DNA from: Methylobacterium sp. Leaf104
GTDB taxonomy: Bacteria; Pseudomonadota; Alphaproteobacteria; Rhizobiales; Beijerinckiaceae
DNA length: 40,483 nt
NCBI RefSeq assembly: GCF_001422885.1
Contig: NZ_LMMZ01000008.1
Span: forward strand, 68,766-109,248
Direction: 5' to 3'
This document shows, piece by piece, positions 1 to 9,268 of the stretch (position 1 is its first letter; the number at the start of each line of letters is the position of its first letter). The notes under the pieces are model-generated. The model was not told the DNA's origin. It ran no database searches and worked only from the letters and a program-made list of their open reading frames with translations. The translations under genes and the position numbers were made by a program.

Positions 1-1184
1 CGGGATTAAGGCCGAGCGCCGCGCATCCGATCTTTGGCTATTCTGGTACGGGCCGCGGAAGAGGCCGCCTAAAGCCTTGCGTCCGAACAAGGTATACCAC
101 CGTCGGCGCCGGTGTTCCGGCCGATCGTGGTGCCTGTGGCAGCGCTGACCGGAGGCCGCGCGGTTCCTGTGGGCCGAAGCCCGCGTCCAGCGTGACATCG
201 AACGGCGTGCCACCGGGGCGGATGCTCGGTGAGGGCGCGAGCGACGCCGAAGCCGGGCGGCACTTCGCCCGTCCACGATCGTCCCCTCGCTCTCCTACGC
301 CGAGGCAGGCGGAACGCTGCCCGCGCGGGGACGAGGCGGCGGCGTGAACGCCGTCGCGAGCGGGAGCCGCCTCACGCGGCCCCTGTACCCGGCGGCCGCG
401 CAAGGGCTTCGGCTTCATCGGTGCGGGACCGTCCGCGCGCAGAACCAGCTGCCAAGGCCTACTTCGGACGTTTACCAAAGCAATCAAAACGAGAAGACAC
501 TAATAAAAAAGTTCAGCATAGATCTCACGAGCCATCGCGGTTCGGTGGCGGAGGTCTTTTCCCAGGCGGCGGCAGCTGAACATGACCTACAACCAGACGT
601 TTTCCGAGCGTATCGCTACCGTATTGTCCTTCGCATCCAGCGCATTGCGAGCATCTATCTTTACCGATCGGCGAGCACCCAAGCGGAGCTCGGGCTGGAC
701 GCGCATGGATGAGCGCATGGCACGGGCGCGCGACAGATTCGATTAGAGGGTCGATCGCCGATCCCCCGCTGCGAGGCGGAGCCTCGAGCGTATCTGGGCC
801 GTTCCAGTCCGCGCGGTCCTCTCTCGGACGGCCGCCGCCCGCGTGAGGTTGAGCCGGACGCGAGCGGCCCACGACGGCGCCGCGACGAACGATTCGCCGA
901 GTTCCGGTGCGTGGCAGATCGGGAAGATGCTCCACGACGTCGGCCACGGGATCTCCAGGCGCTGCGTGCCGTAAGGCCGGCCGTCGTGCCGAGGCTCACG
1001 GCGGCCTGCGGCGATGTCCGTGACAGGTGGCAAGCAGTATTGGGGTCGCGACCCGCAAGGCGACATTCGACTTCGCCTCTATGCCGGATGTTCTGGATCG
1101 GCGAAGCGCTGCCGAGAAGCGAACGTTCGAGGACGGCCGACAATGACAGCGCCCCTCAAGGGCCGGTTGCAGGGCGGTGAGATG
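1..1184. other. No convincing gene
   Basis: Open frames exist on both strands, but none has a recognisable domain, a good ribosome binding site or plausible amino-acid composition; their translations are Arg/Pro/Ala-rich, as expected for shadow frames in GC-rich DNA. One short AT-rich island lies near 497-520. The stretch could be intergenic plus decayed sequence; no repeat or RNA gene was recognised. Confidence 0.5.
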
Positions 1185-3353
1185 TCAGGCGCGGGTACGC
1201 CGGCCCGACACTGTGAGAACGGCGAGCGCGATCGCGGCCAGCGCCGAGACGGCGAGGCCGGTAAAGAGGCCGGCCGGTACGTATCGCAGGTCCAGCACGC
1301 CGTCTCCCGCTGGGACGACCGTCGACACGAGGAAGTCGTTGACGATCTCGACTGCCAGCGGTGCGCCGTTCCAGGACGCCGCGTAGCCCGGGTACCACGC
1401 GCGCGCCCAGACGATGCGGCCGCCCGCTGGCGAGGCGACCTTGTATCGCCCGGACGCCGCCCCCTCCGCCGCCGCGGCGACGCGGAAGCCCGCCGGCCCG
1501 GCCGAGAGCGTTCCAGGGAGGACGGGTGCGCCGGCCACCCGCTCGAACAGTTCGGCCGCCGCGCCGCTGCGCCGGGTCCAGTCAGGTCCGGCGACGGACG
1601 CGAAGCCGTCCGCGCGCGGCCCTTTTTCCGCCGCGACCCGAACCACGCGCGCAAGATCGAGCGTGCTGGCGCCCGTTACGGGATCCGGGCGCGCCAGTCG
1701 CTCGGCGGCCTCCGGACAAGTTACACCGACATACCCCATGCAGATCGCGCGGAAGCCCCGGACCGGCATGGGCGAATAGCCGCCGACCACTGCGGCTCCC
1801 ATGAGCAGCGGCGTGTTGGAATGGGGCAGTTCGGTGAACACGGCGCGTTGAGCCTCCGGCGTCATCGGCGCTCGGTGGTAGCCCTTGCCGTGGAGAACCA
1901 CCATCGTGTCGCCCGGGCGCATGGATGGAGCCCCGTAGGCCGAGCGCTCCATCGGCGCGGGCCACGTGCCGGCCTGGCCATTGAACGGCATGACCGCGGT
2001 GAGGATGGCGAAGACGACGGCGTGGCTCGCTGCGATGACGGCGAGCCGCGCCGTCCCTTCCGCCTGCAGCGCCAGAACGGCCGCCAGGGCGACGAGCGCC
2101 GTCAGCGTGAGTTGGAGCGGGAGGAGGTCGGGGTCGCGCGCGAGCGCGACTGCGCCACCGACCGCGATGAGCGCCAGTGTCGGGCCAAGCGCCCAGCGAT
2201 CGCGGGTGACAAGCCAGGCCGCGACGATCGTGAAGCCGATCTGGACGTATGGCAGGAAGCGGAAGGGCCAGCGCAGCTGCGACACGCCCGGCGAGATCGC
2301 GAGCAGCGCGATCACGCCCGTCACCGCCAGCAACAGGGCGACGCCGCGGCCCTCGGGCTCACTCAGCCGCGCCCGGGAAATGATCACAATGGCAGCCGGC
2401 ACCCACCAGGAGACGTACTGGGTAGGCGGCCCAGCGGTCGTCGTTGCGCCGCTGAACCCGAGCCAAGTCTCCGGCCAGATCGGAACGCCCAGCGCCAGCA
2501 GGACCGAGGGGGGCGTGGACAGCATCCCGCTGAACAAGCTCTCCGGCTGGCGGGAGCTCGACCCGAGGGCGGCCGCGAGAGGCATCCAGGACGGGGCGGC
2601 GAGCAGCCCACCGAGCCCGGCCGTCAGCGCAATGCGCAGGCAGGTGTGCCGATCACGCCCGACCCAGAAGGCCAGGGGGAGTCCAACGCTGAGACCGACG
2701 ATGAGCGCCGCGTCGGAGAACGGCCACCCGCTCGTGATCGTCAGGTAGATGGCGGCCGCTGCCAGCGGCACAAAGCCCGGATCCCGGTAGGCACGGATCA
2801 ACGCGGCGGCCGCCCAGGATAGCCAGGCCGTGCTGACGAGGCCGGGGATCCAAGTGATCGCGCCCCAGTAGATGATCCATCCGCTGGTCGCGGCCGTCAG
2901 CCCGGCCAGCACGGCGGCCGGTCGGCTCACGCCGACCAGGCGCGCCAGCGCGTGGGTGCCGCCGGCGAGCAGGCCGACGTGAACGAGCGCGAAGAAGGCC
3001 GCGGCGTGATCGAGCCGCGCGAACCCGTCGAGCGCGAGGTAGAGCAGCAGGCTGACGGGATTGAACAGCGCGTACTGGTATTCGGCGAGGAATGCCCCGC
3101 CCTGGAACAGCCGCGGCGTCAGGAACGGCAGCTCCCCTGCCTTGATCAGCCGGGCGATCTCCAGGAAGCCGGGTAGGAAATACGACTGGTAGTCGTCCGT
3201 GAAGTAGAAGGCCGGCTCGTGGACGAGCGGAATGGCCGCGGTCGCAATGGCGAGTACGGCGGTCAGCAATCCCCAGCCGAGCTCGGCCCCGCGCGGCATG
3301 CTGCGCGGCGGATGAACGGACGGCGACGCCCCGTGAATGAGCCCAGCGCTCAT
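1185..3353 (-). CDS. YfhO-like polytopic membrane protein (putative glycosylation-related)
   Basis: A 722-residue integral membrane protein. Residues about 25-440 hold roughly ten to twelve hydrophobic segments, followed by a soluble region (about 450-690) and a final hydrophobic helix near the C terminus. The early loop with FTDDYQSYFLPG and the C-terminal motif GYAASWNG resemble YfhO-family (GT-C-like) membrane proteins, which help glycosylate lipid-linked or cell-surface polymers using polyprenyl-phosphate sugars. Its ATG overlaps the stop codon of the upstream methyltransferase (ATGA, 3350-3353), and a polyprenyl-type GT2 enzyme heads the same operon, fitting a surface-glycan modification role. 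The acceptor and sugar cannot be read from the sequence. Family assignment is moderately sure; function is inferred. Confidence 0.75.
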   Translation of the reverse strand: MSAGLIHGASPSVHPPRSMPRGAELGWGLLTAVLAIATAAIPLVHEPAFYFTDDYQSYFLPGFLEIARLIKAGELPFLTPRLFQGGAFLAEYQYALFNPVSLLLYLALDGFARLDHAAAFFALVHVGLLAGGTHALARLVGVSRPAAVLAGLTAATSGWIIYWGAITWIPGLVSTAWLSWAAAALIRAYRDPGFVPLAAAAIYLTITSGWPFSDAALIVGLSVGLPLAFWVGRDRHTCLRIALTAGLGGLLAAPSWMPLAAALGSSSRQPESLFSGMLSTPPSVLLALGVPIWPETWLGFSGATTTAGPPTQYVSWWVPAAIVIISRARLSEPEGRGVALLLAVTGVIALLAISPGVSQLRWPFRFLPYVQIGFTIVAAWLVTRDRWALGPTLALIAVGGAVALARDPDLLPLQLTLTALVALAAVLALQAEGTARLAVIAASHAVVFAILTAVMPFNGQAGTWPAPMERSAYGAPSMRPGDTMVVLHGKGYHRAPMTPEAQRAVFTELPHSNTPLLMGAAVVGGYSPMPVRGFRAICMGYVGVTCPEAAERLARPDPVTGASTLDLARVVRVAAEKGPRADGFASVAGPDWTRRSGAAAELFERVAGAPVLPGTLSAGPAGFRVAAAAEGAASGRYKVASPAGGRIVWARAWYPGYAASWNGAPLAVEIVNDFLVSTVVPAGDGVLDLRYVPAGLFTGLAVSALAAIALAVLTVSGRRTRA

Positions 3354-4087
3354 CGCGTCCAGATCCCCAGCACCGACTTGCCCGCCCGGAACCCCAACCA
3401 GGGATCGAGGCGACGCGAGAGCGGCACCATCAGCCGGTCCCAGGCGGCGATCTGCGCCGCGTTCGGCATCGCACTCCGCAGGACGAGGCGGTTGCCCAGC
3501 GAGGCGCAGAACCCGATGGCATCGAGGTAGTCGAGCCGCACCCGCCGCAGGCTCTCTGGCGCAGCCTCGCGCAAGGTCGCACGGGTGTAGCGCCGCTCGT
3601 GGCCGATCGCGGCATCAAAAGGCGAGTAAAGGCAGGGATGGGCCGGCGAGAGCACGACGAGGTGGCCGCCTGTCGCGAGCCGCGCGGCCGCCACGGCGAG
3701 CTCGCCGTGATCGTCGCGGATATGCTCCAGCACATCGATGTAAAGGATCGTCTCGAAGCGTTCGGCGGGGTCAAGGTCCCGGACCGTTCCCTGCCGCGCC
3801 TGCGTGCGCGCGGGCAGCCCGCCCGACGCGATCCGCCTGGCCAGGCGCCCGGCGAAGCGCGCGTCGGGCTCCAGGCACGTCCAGGCCTCGATGGTCGCCC
3901 GCGTGGAGAACACGTCCGCCGTCGCGCCCAGCCCGGCGCCGACGTCGAGGACACGGCCGCCGACGAACGGCGCGATCACGTCCGACCAGTAGCGCTTCCA
4001 GTTGCGGGCGGCAGCGAAGAGTTCAAGTTCAGTCCCGACATAGTCGGACTGTGTGATCAGCACGCCGCCCGCCGATCCGGTGGCCAA
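3350..4087 (-). CDS. Class I SAM-dependent methyltransferase
   Basis: A Rossmann-type methyltransferase of about 245 residues. Motif I is VLDVGAGLGA, an acidic motif lies in the strand with LEPDA, and the post-II region is LYIDVLEHIRDD, typical of the Methyltransf_11/12 type. The C-terminal part (YLDAIGFCASLGNRL) matches small-molecule or glycan methyltransferases found beside glycosyltransferases. The frame stays open to 4528, but residues upstream of about 4090 look like a shadow of the glycosyltransferase gene. The chosen TTG (4087) follows a GGAGAAGCGAA ribosome binding site; a GTG at 4063 that overlaps the glycosyltransferase stop is an alternative start. Either start overlaps the upstream gene, and its stop overlaps the next gene by ATGA, so the three genes are translationally coupled. 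The substrate is unknown. Confidence 0.85.
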   Translation of the reverse strand: MATGSAGGVLITQSDYVGTELELFAAARNWKRYWSDVIAPFVGGRVLDVGAGLGATADVFSTRATIEAWTCLEPDARFAGRLARRIASGGLPARTQARQGTVRDLDPAERFETILYIDVLEHIRDDHGELAVAAARLATGGHLVVLSPAHPCLYSPFDAAIGHERRYTRATLREAAPESLRRVRLDYLDAIGFCASLGNRLVLRSAMPNAAQIAAWDRLMVPLSRRLDPWLGFRAGKSVLGIWTR

Positions 4088-5163
4088 TTCGCTTCTCCAT
4101 TGTCGTCCGCGGGGGCGGCGGGGGCGCGCAGAAAACAGGGCGCGTCGCGGGCCGGCACGATCTCGGGCAGGGCGCGACGGTTGAGGTGGGCGGCGGCCGC
4201 CGTCGCCGCGAGCAGTGCCGCTTGGAACAGCACGACGAGGAGCAGCCCGCCCGCGTTCGTCGCCCAGCCGGGCATGGCGAGGTCGGTGCAGAAGCGGACC
4301 GCCACCACGCCGATCATCGCGACGATCACCCCGCACCCGAACGCCGCGAGCAGCACGAGGAGGCGCACGAGGCAGACGTCTTCGAACACGGCGATGGCAT
4401 TGAGCCCGTGCCGGATCAGCGCCGTCGCGTTCATGGTCGAACGCCCGGCGTAACGCCGACCGCGGTCGAGGGGGACGCGGTGGAGCGGCAGGCCGGAACG
4501 GATCAGGCTCGCGGCGAAGTGGCTCCACAGCGCCGGGGTGTGAACGAGCCGCGGCAGGTGCGCCGGCGGGATCGCACAGTAATGGCCGAAATCAATGTGC
4601 CGTCCCGTGCAGAGCCGGAAGACGAGTTTGAACAGGCCGTAGCCGAGGGCGAAGCGGGAGCCTTCGAAGCGCCGTCGGCGCTGGGCGCAAACCACGGCGT
4701 TGGGGTGGGCCATGGCCTCCGCGACGAGGAGCGGGATATGCTCCGGCTGGTCCTCGCCATCGCCGTCCATCACGACGATAGCGCGGTAGACGTTCGCCCG
4801 CGCGCTCGCCTGCACGAGACCGACGGCAATCGCACGCTGGTGGCCGAGATTGGTGGCGAGCACGGCCGGTCGCACGCGCAGCCGCCGGGCCGCACCTGCA
4901 ATCTCGGCGAGCACGCTCTCACCCGACTGCCAGGAGCCGTCGTCGACGACGATGAGCTCGGCGTAGAGGTCGGCCGCGACCAGGATGGTGTCGATCGCGC
5001 GTGCCAGGATCCGAAAGGCGGCCCAATCATTGTAGACGGGCACGACAATGGCGATCAGAAACGGATCGCGCGGCGATGCGTCCGACGTCTGGCGCAGGGC
5101 GGTGAGTTCGCGGGCAACCCGTGCGAACCGGTCGGCCTCGCTCGGCTCCAAGCTGCTCCCCAC
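4057..5163 (-). CDS. GT2 family glycosyltransferase (polyisoprenyl-phosphate type)
   Basis: A glycosyltransferase of about 368 residues with a cytoplasmic GT-A domain (about 40-270) and two C-terminal membrane helices (about 280-345). Seen motifs are IVVPVYND at the nucleotide-binding start, LIVVDDGS, VVMDGDGEDQPEHI carrying the metal-binding DxD, and GRRYAGRSTMN in the place of the acceptor/catalytic loop of GtrB/DPM-type enzymes. Such enzymes move a sugar from NDP-sugar to polyprenyl phosphate. The frame runs up to 5823, but the upstream part is low-quality. A GTG at 5163 preceded by GGAGA at five bases was chosen as the start. It is the first gene of a three-gene overlapping operon with a methyltransferase and a YfhO-like protein. 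Donor sugar unknown. Confidence 0.88.
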   Translation of the reverse strand: MGSSLEPSEADRFARVARELTALRQTSDASPRDPFLIAIVVPVYNDWAAFRILARAIDTILVAADLYAELIVVDDGSWQSGESVLAEIAGAARRLRVRPAVLATNLGHQRAIAVGLVQASARANVYRAIVVMDGDGEDQPEHIPLLVAEAMAHPNAVVCAQRRRRFEGSRFALGYGLFKLVFRLCTGRHIDFGHYCAIPPAHLPRLVHTPALWSHFAASLIRSGLPLHRVPLDRGRRYAGRSTMNATALIRHGLNAIAVFEDVCLVRLLVLLAAFGCGVIVAMIGVVAVRFCTDLAMPGWATNAGGLLLVVLFQAALLAATAAAAHLNRRALPEIVPARDAPCFLRAPAAPADDNGEANWPPDRRAAC

Positions 5164-6322
5164 AACGTCTCCGTTTGCATCCGCCGCGTTAGGTCGACGA
5201 AGGCTGGATGAGCAGGGTAAACATTCGATTAAGAACCAAAATAGGACGATCAACCGCTTGATGGTGCGTGAAGAACGCTGCGGCAGGGCAGTTCGGTCGA
5301 GGCGTTTGAGGAAGGGTTGCCAGCGCTCAGGCGTGCACAGGGTCCGCTCAGCCAGTCGTGCGGCGATACGGTCTCGGTCCGAGCGCCGCTGCGAGCCGCG
5401 TTGTTCGCCCACGTCACGAGAACGTCTGACCGCGTAACCATCGCTGGCCGTGCGGTGCAAGTGACCGATCGACAGGCGCGGAACCTCGGCCCGACCCTCC
5501 AGGAACGGACCACCAACGCGCTCGAGCACGGAGCGCTCAAGGACGAGACTGGCCGACACGGCGTCACCCGGGAGATTGGTTGCGACCGGCGCGAGCGCCG
5601 CCGACCCGCGCCGCCGAGTGTGGCCGCTCTCGTTAGGTTGAACCGGCTGCCAATGCGGTATCTTCAGGGTTGGCTGCATGAACGGTACGGCGTTCAGAGG
5701 GGAATGCCCTCGCAGGCTAGGTCGGGTTGCGAGCCGGCGTGGCGGCGTCCGCTTTCCCCAACCATCGCCTGAAAGCGGACCAACGTCGATCCGCCCGGAG
5801 CTGCCGAGGGTTTCTGCCGCCACGAGAAGCCTGCAAGCGGACGTTCCTGGCTACCGCGCAGGCTCGGGACCTGACCGTCCGCTCTACGAACGGATCGGGG
5901 TGGCCGGCCCGGGCCAAGGGCGGGGCGCCTGCAGGGTGGCGTCCCTGGGGTGGCGGCAGGCCGGATCCGGGACGGTGACGGGTGCGGGCGAAGGTTCGTC
6001 CGCCGGCGCTCGATCCGCGCGCCGGAGGCGCGATTCCGGCCTTCACGGTGAGGCCGGGCTGCGGGCCGACGGACTTCGCGGCGGCATCCTGGATCTGCTT
6101 CGGTCGGCAAAAACATTCCTCCGCGAAAGCGCGCAAATTCGAAAAACCCTTTCCTTGCCAAATCTTGGCGGGCGTCCGTAAATCGTCGGCACGGGATCGT
6201 GATCGCACCGCCACGGTGCCGGCGATCCGCGAGCGGGCCCGCGGCGACCCTCGGCGGCGCGGCGCGGGACTTTTTCCCCGCGAGACCTTCCCTCGACAAG
6301 ACTGGCCTTCCGGAGACGATCG
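5164..6322. other. No convincing gene; divergent promoter region
   Basis: About 1.16 kb between the divergent glycosyltransferase operon and the sulfonate-binding-protein operon. Open frames here have biased, motif-free translations. The part nearest 6323 is relatively AT-rich (6105-6180) and contains a short inverted repeat GCCAA-ATC-TTGGC at 6157-6169 that could be an operator for the sulfonate genes; this is only a suggestion. The size of the gap suggests a decayed gene, but nothing recognisable remains. Confidence 0.45.
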
Positions 6323-7312
6323 ATGACCGACGATACGCCGCGCGGGGCAGCCCCGTCGCGCCGGACGATCCTGCGCGCCGGCCTCGGGGCCGCCGCGCTG
6401 GCGCCCCTCGGGATGCCGGCGGTCCGGGCGGCCGAGCGGACCGTGCGCCTGAGCTACCAGCGCTCCTCGACCCTGCTCACCATCCTGAAGGCGAAGGGCA
6501 CCCTGGACGCGCGCCTGAAGCCCCTGGGCTTCGCGCCCTCCTGGCACCTCTTCACCAGCGTGATCGAGCCGATGAATGCCGGGGCCGTCGATCTCCACGC
6601 GGACGTCGCGGACGCGGTGCCGATCTTCACCCAGGCGGCCAACGCGCCGCTGACCTTCTATGCCCGCGAGGTCGGCTCCCCCGCGGCCGAGGCCATCATC
6701 GTTCCCGAGGACTCGCCGATCCGCTCCATCGCCGACCTGAAGGGGCGCACCGTCGGCGTCTCGCGCGGGTCGGGCTGCCACTTCATCCTGGCGGCCGCCC
6801 TCAGACGCGCGGGCCTCGCCTTCGGCGACATCAAGCCGGCCTATCTCCAGGCGCCGGAGGGCCTCGCGGCCTTCGGCCAGGGCAGCCTCGACGCCTGGGT
6901 GATCTGGGACCCGTTCCTCGCCATCGCCCAGGCCAAGCGGCCGGTGCGGGTGCTGGCCGACGCCACCGGCCTGTCGAGCTACCACCGCTACTACCTCGCC
7001 AACGACCGGTTCGTGGCCGAGAACCCGCGGGTGCTCGAGGTGGTCTACCGGGCGCTCCGGGAGGCGGGCCGCTGGGCCAAGGCCGAGCCCGATGCGGCGG
7101 TGGCGCTCCTCGCGCCGATCTGGGGCGACCTCTCCCCGGAGGTGGTCGCCACCGTGAACCGGCGCCGGACCTACGACGTCACGCCGGTGGTGCGGGCCGA
7201 GCTCGGCGAGCAGCAGGCCATCGCCGACACCTTCCGCGCCGCCAGGCTGATTCCCCGCGACCTCGACGCGACCGCGGTGAATACCTGGCAGCCGCCGGCG
7301 GAGCGGGGCTGA
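6323..7312 (+). CDS. Sulfonate-type ABC transporter substrate-binding protein (SsuA-like)
   Basis: A 329-residue periplasmic binding protein of the NMT1/SsuA/TauA type. The N terminus has a twin-arginine motif (SRRTILRAG) followed by a hydrophobic stretch and an Ala-rich cleavage region (VRAAE), so Tat export is likely. The mature protein begins with RTVRLSYQRSSTLLT and has the family features GRTVGVSRGSGCHFIL and WVIWDPFLAIAQ, as in aliphatic-sulfonate binding proteins. It lies four bases before an SsuD/SfnG-like monooxygenase, in one operon, so the ligand is probably a sulfonate or sulfone. No permease is encoded beside it on this strand; the minus-strand ABC system nearby may serve it. The exact ligand is inferred. 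Confidence 0.88.
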   Translation: MTDDTPRGAAPSRRTILRAGLGAAALAPLGMPAVRAAERTVRLSYQRSSTLLTILKAKGTLDARLKPLGFAPSWHLFTSVIEPMNAGAVDLHADVADAVPIFTQAANAPLTFYAREVGSPAAEAIIVPEDSPIRSIADLKGRTVGVSRGSGCHFILAAALRRAGLAFGDIKPAYLQAPEGLAAFGQGSLDAWVIWDPFLAIAQAKRPVRVLADATGLSSYHRYYLANDRFVAENPRVLEVVYRALREAGRWAKAEPDAAVALLAPIWGDLSPEVVATVNRRRTYDVTPVVRAELGEQQAIADTFRAARLIPRDLDATAVNTWQPPAERG

Positions 7313-7316
7313 GCGC

Positions 7317-8360
7317 ATGACCCATCCGCTCCGCTTCGGGATCTGGGCCGCCGTCCACGGCGCCCGTGCCTCCCACCACGATCCGGACGAGCCGGACGAC
7401 GCCAGCTGGGACCGCAACCGCGCCCTCGTGCTGGAGGCCGAGGCCCTCGGCTTCGACGCCGTGCTGGTCGCCCAGCACACCGCCAATCCCTACGACGACG
7501 GGCGCGACCAGCTCGAGGCCTGGACGGCCTCGGCCGCGCTGGCCGCCCTGACCCGGCGCATCGAGATCATCGCGGCGATCAAGCCCGGGCTCTACCATCC
7601 CGTCGTGCTGGCCAAGATGGCCCTCCAGATCGAGCACATCGCAAGGGGGCGCTTCGCCCTCAACCTCGTGAATGCCTGGAACCGGGCCGAGTTCGAGCGG
7701 GCCGGCCTGCCCTTTCCGGCCCATGACGCGCGCTACGCCTACGGCGCCGAGTGGATCGGCCTCGTGGACCGGCTGATGCGGGGCGAGCGCGTCACCCATG
7801 CGGGGCCGCACTTCCGGGTCGCGGATTACCAGCTGCGCCCGGCCGGCAGCTTCCGGCCGCGCCCGACGATCTATCTCGGCGGCGAATCCGAGCCGGCCCG
7901 CGCCCTCGCGGCGGAGCGGGCCGACGTCTGGTTCATCAACGGCCAGCCCCTCGCGGAGGTCGCGGCGCTGATCGCCGACGTCGCCCGCCGACCCGCCGCC
8001 AACGGGCCCCTGCGCTACGGCCTTTCGGCCTTCGTCATCGCCCGCGACACCGATGCGGCGGCGCAGAGCGAGCACGCGCGCCTGCTGGCCCTGGCCGACC
8101 GCGACGCGGCGCTGCGGGCCGACACCCGGGCGCGCACGGACACGGCGAGCGTGATGTTCGCCAAGACCGATGCGGCGGCCTCGCGGCATGTCGGGACCAA
8201 CGGCGGGACCGCCGCCGGCCTCGTCGGCAGCTACGAGACCGTCGCGGCCCGCATCCGCGCCTTCCATGCCGCCGGCATCGAGCTGTTCATGCTGCAATTC
8301 CAGCCGTTCGAGGCCGAGATGCGGCGCTTCGCCGAGCAGGTCCTGCCCCGGGTGCGCTGA
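7317..8360 (+). CDS. LLM-class flavin-dependent monooxygenase (SsuD/SfnG-like)
   Basis: A 347-residue bacterial-luciferase-like TIM-barrel enzyme, the usual length for SsuD, SfnG and relatives. Family segments include FGIWAAVHGA at the start, EALGFDAVLVAQHTANPYDD, IEIIAAIKPG, HPVVLAKMALQIEHIARGRFALNLVNAWN and the phosphate-binding region IYLGGESEPARALAAERADVWF. Such enzymes use FMNH2 and O2 to cleave C-S bonds in alkanesulfonates or methylated sulfones, releasing sulfite or sulfinate and an aldehyde. The FMN reductase partner is not in the window. It is coupled to the upstream binding protein with a four-base gap, supporting an organosulfur substrate. Its stop faces the stop of the minus-strand YedE gene only a few bases away. 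Confidence 0.87.
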   Translation: MTHPLRFGIWAAVHGARASHHDPDEPDDASWDRNRALVLEAEALGFDAVLVAQHTANPYDDGRDQLEAWTASAALAALTRRIEIIAAIKPGLYHPVVLAKMALQIEHIARGRFALNLVNAWNRAEFERAGLPFPAHDARYAYGAEWIGLVDRLMRGERVTHAGPHFRVADYQLRPAGSFRPRPTIYLGGESEPARALAAERADVWFINGQPLAEVAALIADVARRPAANGPLRYGLSAFVIARDTDAAAQSEHARLLALADRDAALRADTRARTDTASVMFAKTDAAASRHVGTNGGTAAGLVGSYETVAARIRAFHAAGIELFMLQFQPFEAEMRRFAEQVLPRVR

Positions 8361-8363
8361 AGC

Positions 8364-8807
8364 TCAGGCGCGGGCGACGAACCGCTGGTGGACGGCCATG
8401 CCCACCAGCATGGCGGCGACGAAGGTCGCCACTGGTGGCGCTCCCGTCGACAGGGCCGCGACGGCGGGCCCGGGGCAGAGGCCCGACAGGCCCCAGCCGA
8501 TGCCGAACAGGGCGGCGCCCCCGATCAGCGGTCCGTCGATCCGGCGGTTCGCTGGAAGGTCGAAGGCTCCCGCGAAGGCCGGGCGCGGCAGGCGGCGGGC
8601 CAGGGCGTAGCCGAGGCCGGCGACGCTCACCGCGCCCCCGAGGACGAAGGCGAGGGTCGGGTCCCAGGCCGCCCGGCCGTCGAAGGCGCCGGTCACGTCG
8701 AGGAAGCCCTGGACGCGGGCCGGGTCGAGCATGCCCGAGAGCGACAGGCCGAGCCCGAAGATCAGCCCGGCGGCGAGGGCCGCGAGCAGGCGGAGCGCCG
8801 CGCTCAT
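8364..8807 (-). CDS. YeeE/YedE-family sulfur transporter, second half (DUF6691-type)
   Basis: A 147-residue membrane protein with about four hydrophobic segments. It carries GLGLSLSGMLDPARVQGFLD and the cysteine motif GLSGLCPGPA, hallmarks of the C-terminal half of YeeE/YedE (TsuA-like) proteins. In that family conserved cysteines relay thiosulfate or another sulfur species across the inner membrane. The ATG at 8807 overlaps the stop of the preceding half (ATGA), so the two half-size proteins are translated together and probably form a heterodimeric equivalent of full-length YeeE. It is the last gene of the minus-strand sulfur operon. The transported species is inferred from the family and neighbours. 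Confidence 0.88.
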   Translation of the reverse strand: MSAALRLLAALAAGLIFGLGLSLSGMLDPARVQGFLDVTGAFDGRAAWDPTLAFVLGGAVSVAGLGYALARRLPRPAFAGAFDLPANRRIDGPLIGGAALFGIGWGLSGLCPGPAVAALSTGAPPVATFVAAMLVGMAVHQRFVARA

Positions 8808-9217
8808 GCCAGCCCCCGCAGCAGCGCCACGGTGAGCATGCCGGCCCCCAGGAAGGTCAGGACCGCGGCCAGCGAGCGGGCTGAGAGCCGGGCGAGGCCG
8901 GCGACGCCGTGGCCGCTGGTGCAGCCCGAGCCGAGGCGGGTGCCGAACCCGACCAGGAGGCCGGCGACCACGAGCACCGGCAGGGAGGCGACGAAGCGCA
9001 TCGCCGGCCAGGCCCCGGTGGCGAGGGCGAAGGCGGGCGGCCCGGCGATGAGCCCGGCGACGAAGGCGGCATCGACCCACCGGCGGAGACCGCGATCCCG
9101 GCCGAGGCCGGCCACGAGGCCGCTGATTCCGGCGATGCGCCCGTTGAGGAGCATCAGGAGCGCGACCGACAGGCCGATCAGCGCGCCGCCCGCGAACCCG
9201 GACGCATAGGTGCTCAT
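8804..9217 (-). CDS. YeeE/YedE-family sulfur transporter, first half
   Basis: A 137-residue membrane protein with about four hydrophobic helices. It shows SGFAGGALIGLSVALLMLLNGRIAGISG and GFGTRLGSGCTSGHGVAG, the cysteine-bearing motif of the N-terminal half of YeeE/YedE sulfur transporters. Together with the overlapping downstream half (ATGA at 8804-8807) it should make one functional unit. It follows the ABC importer gene by about 50 bases in the same direction, which places thiosulfate/sulfur uptake in the same transcription unit as sulfonate-type uptake. Confidence 0.88.
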   Translation of the reverse strand: MSTYASGFAGGALIGLSVALLMLLNGRIAGISGLVAGLGRDRGLRRWVDAAFVAGLIAGPPAFALATGAWPAMRFVASLPVLVVAGLLVGFGTRLGSGCTSGHGVAGLARLSARSLAAVLTFLGAGMLTVALLRGLA

Positions 9218-9268
9218 GGGAATCGCCCCTGCTCCGCCACCGTAAGTCGCCCCTTAGCGCGTCATGCC

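Noticed and set aside
1014..2822. 602-codon plus-strand frame
   Set aside because: It is antisense to the YfhO-like membrane protein, with an arginine-rich translation and no domain.
5717..7486. 589-codon minus-strand frame over the binding-protein gene
   Set aside because: Antisense to a well-supported Tat-exported binding protein and monooxygenase; composition is shadow-like.
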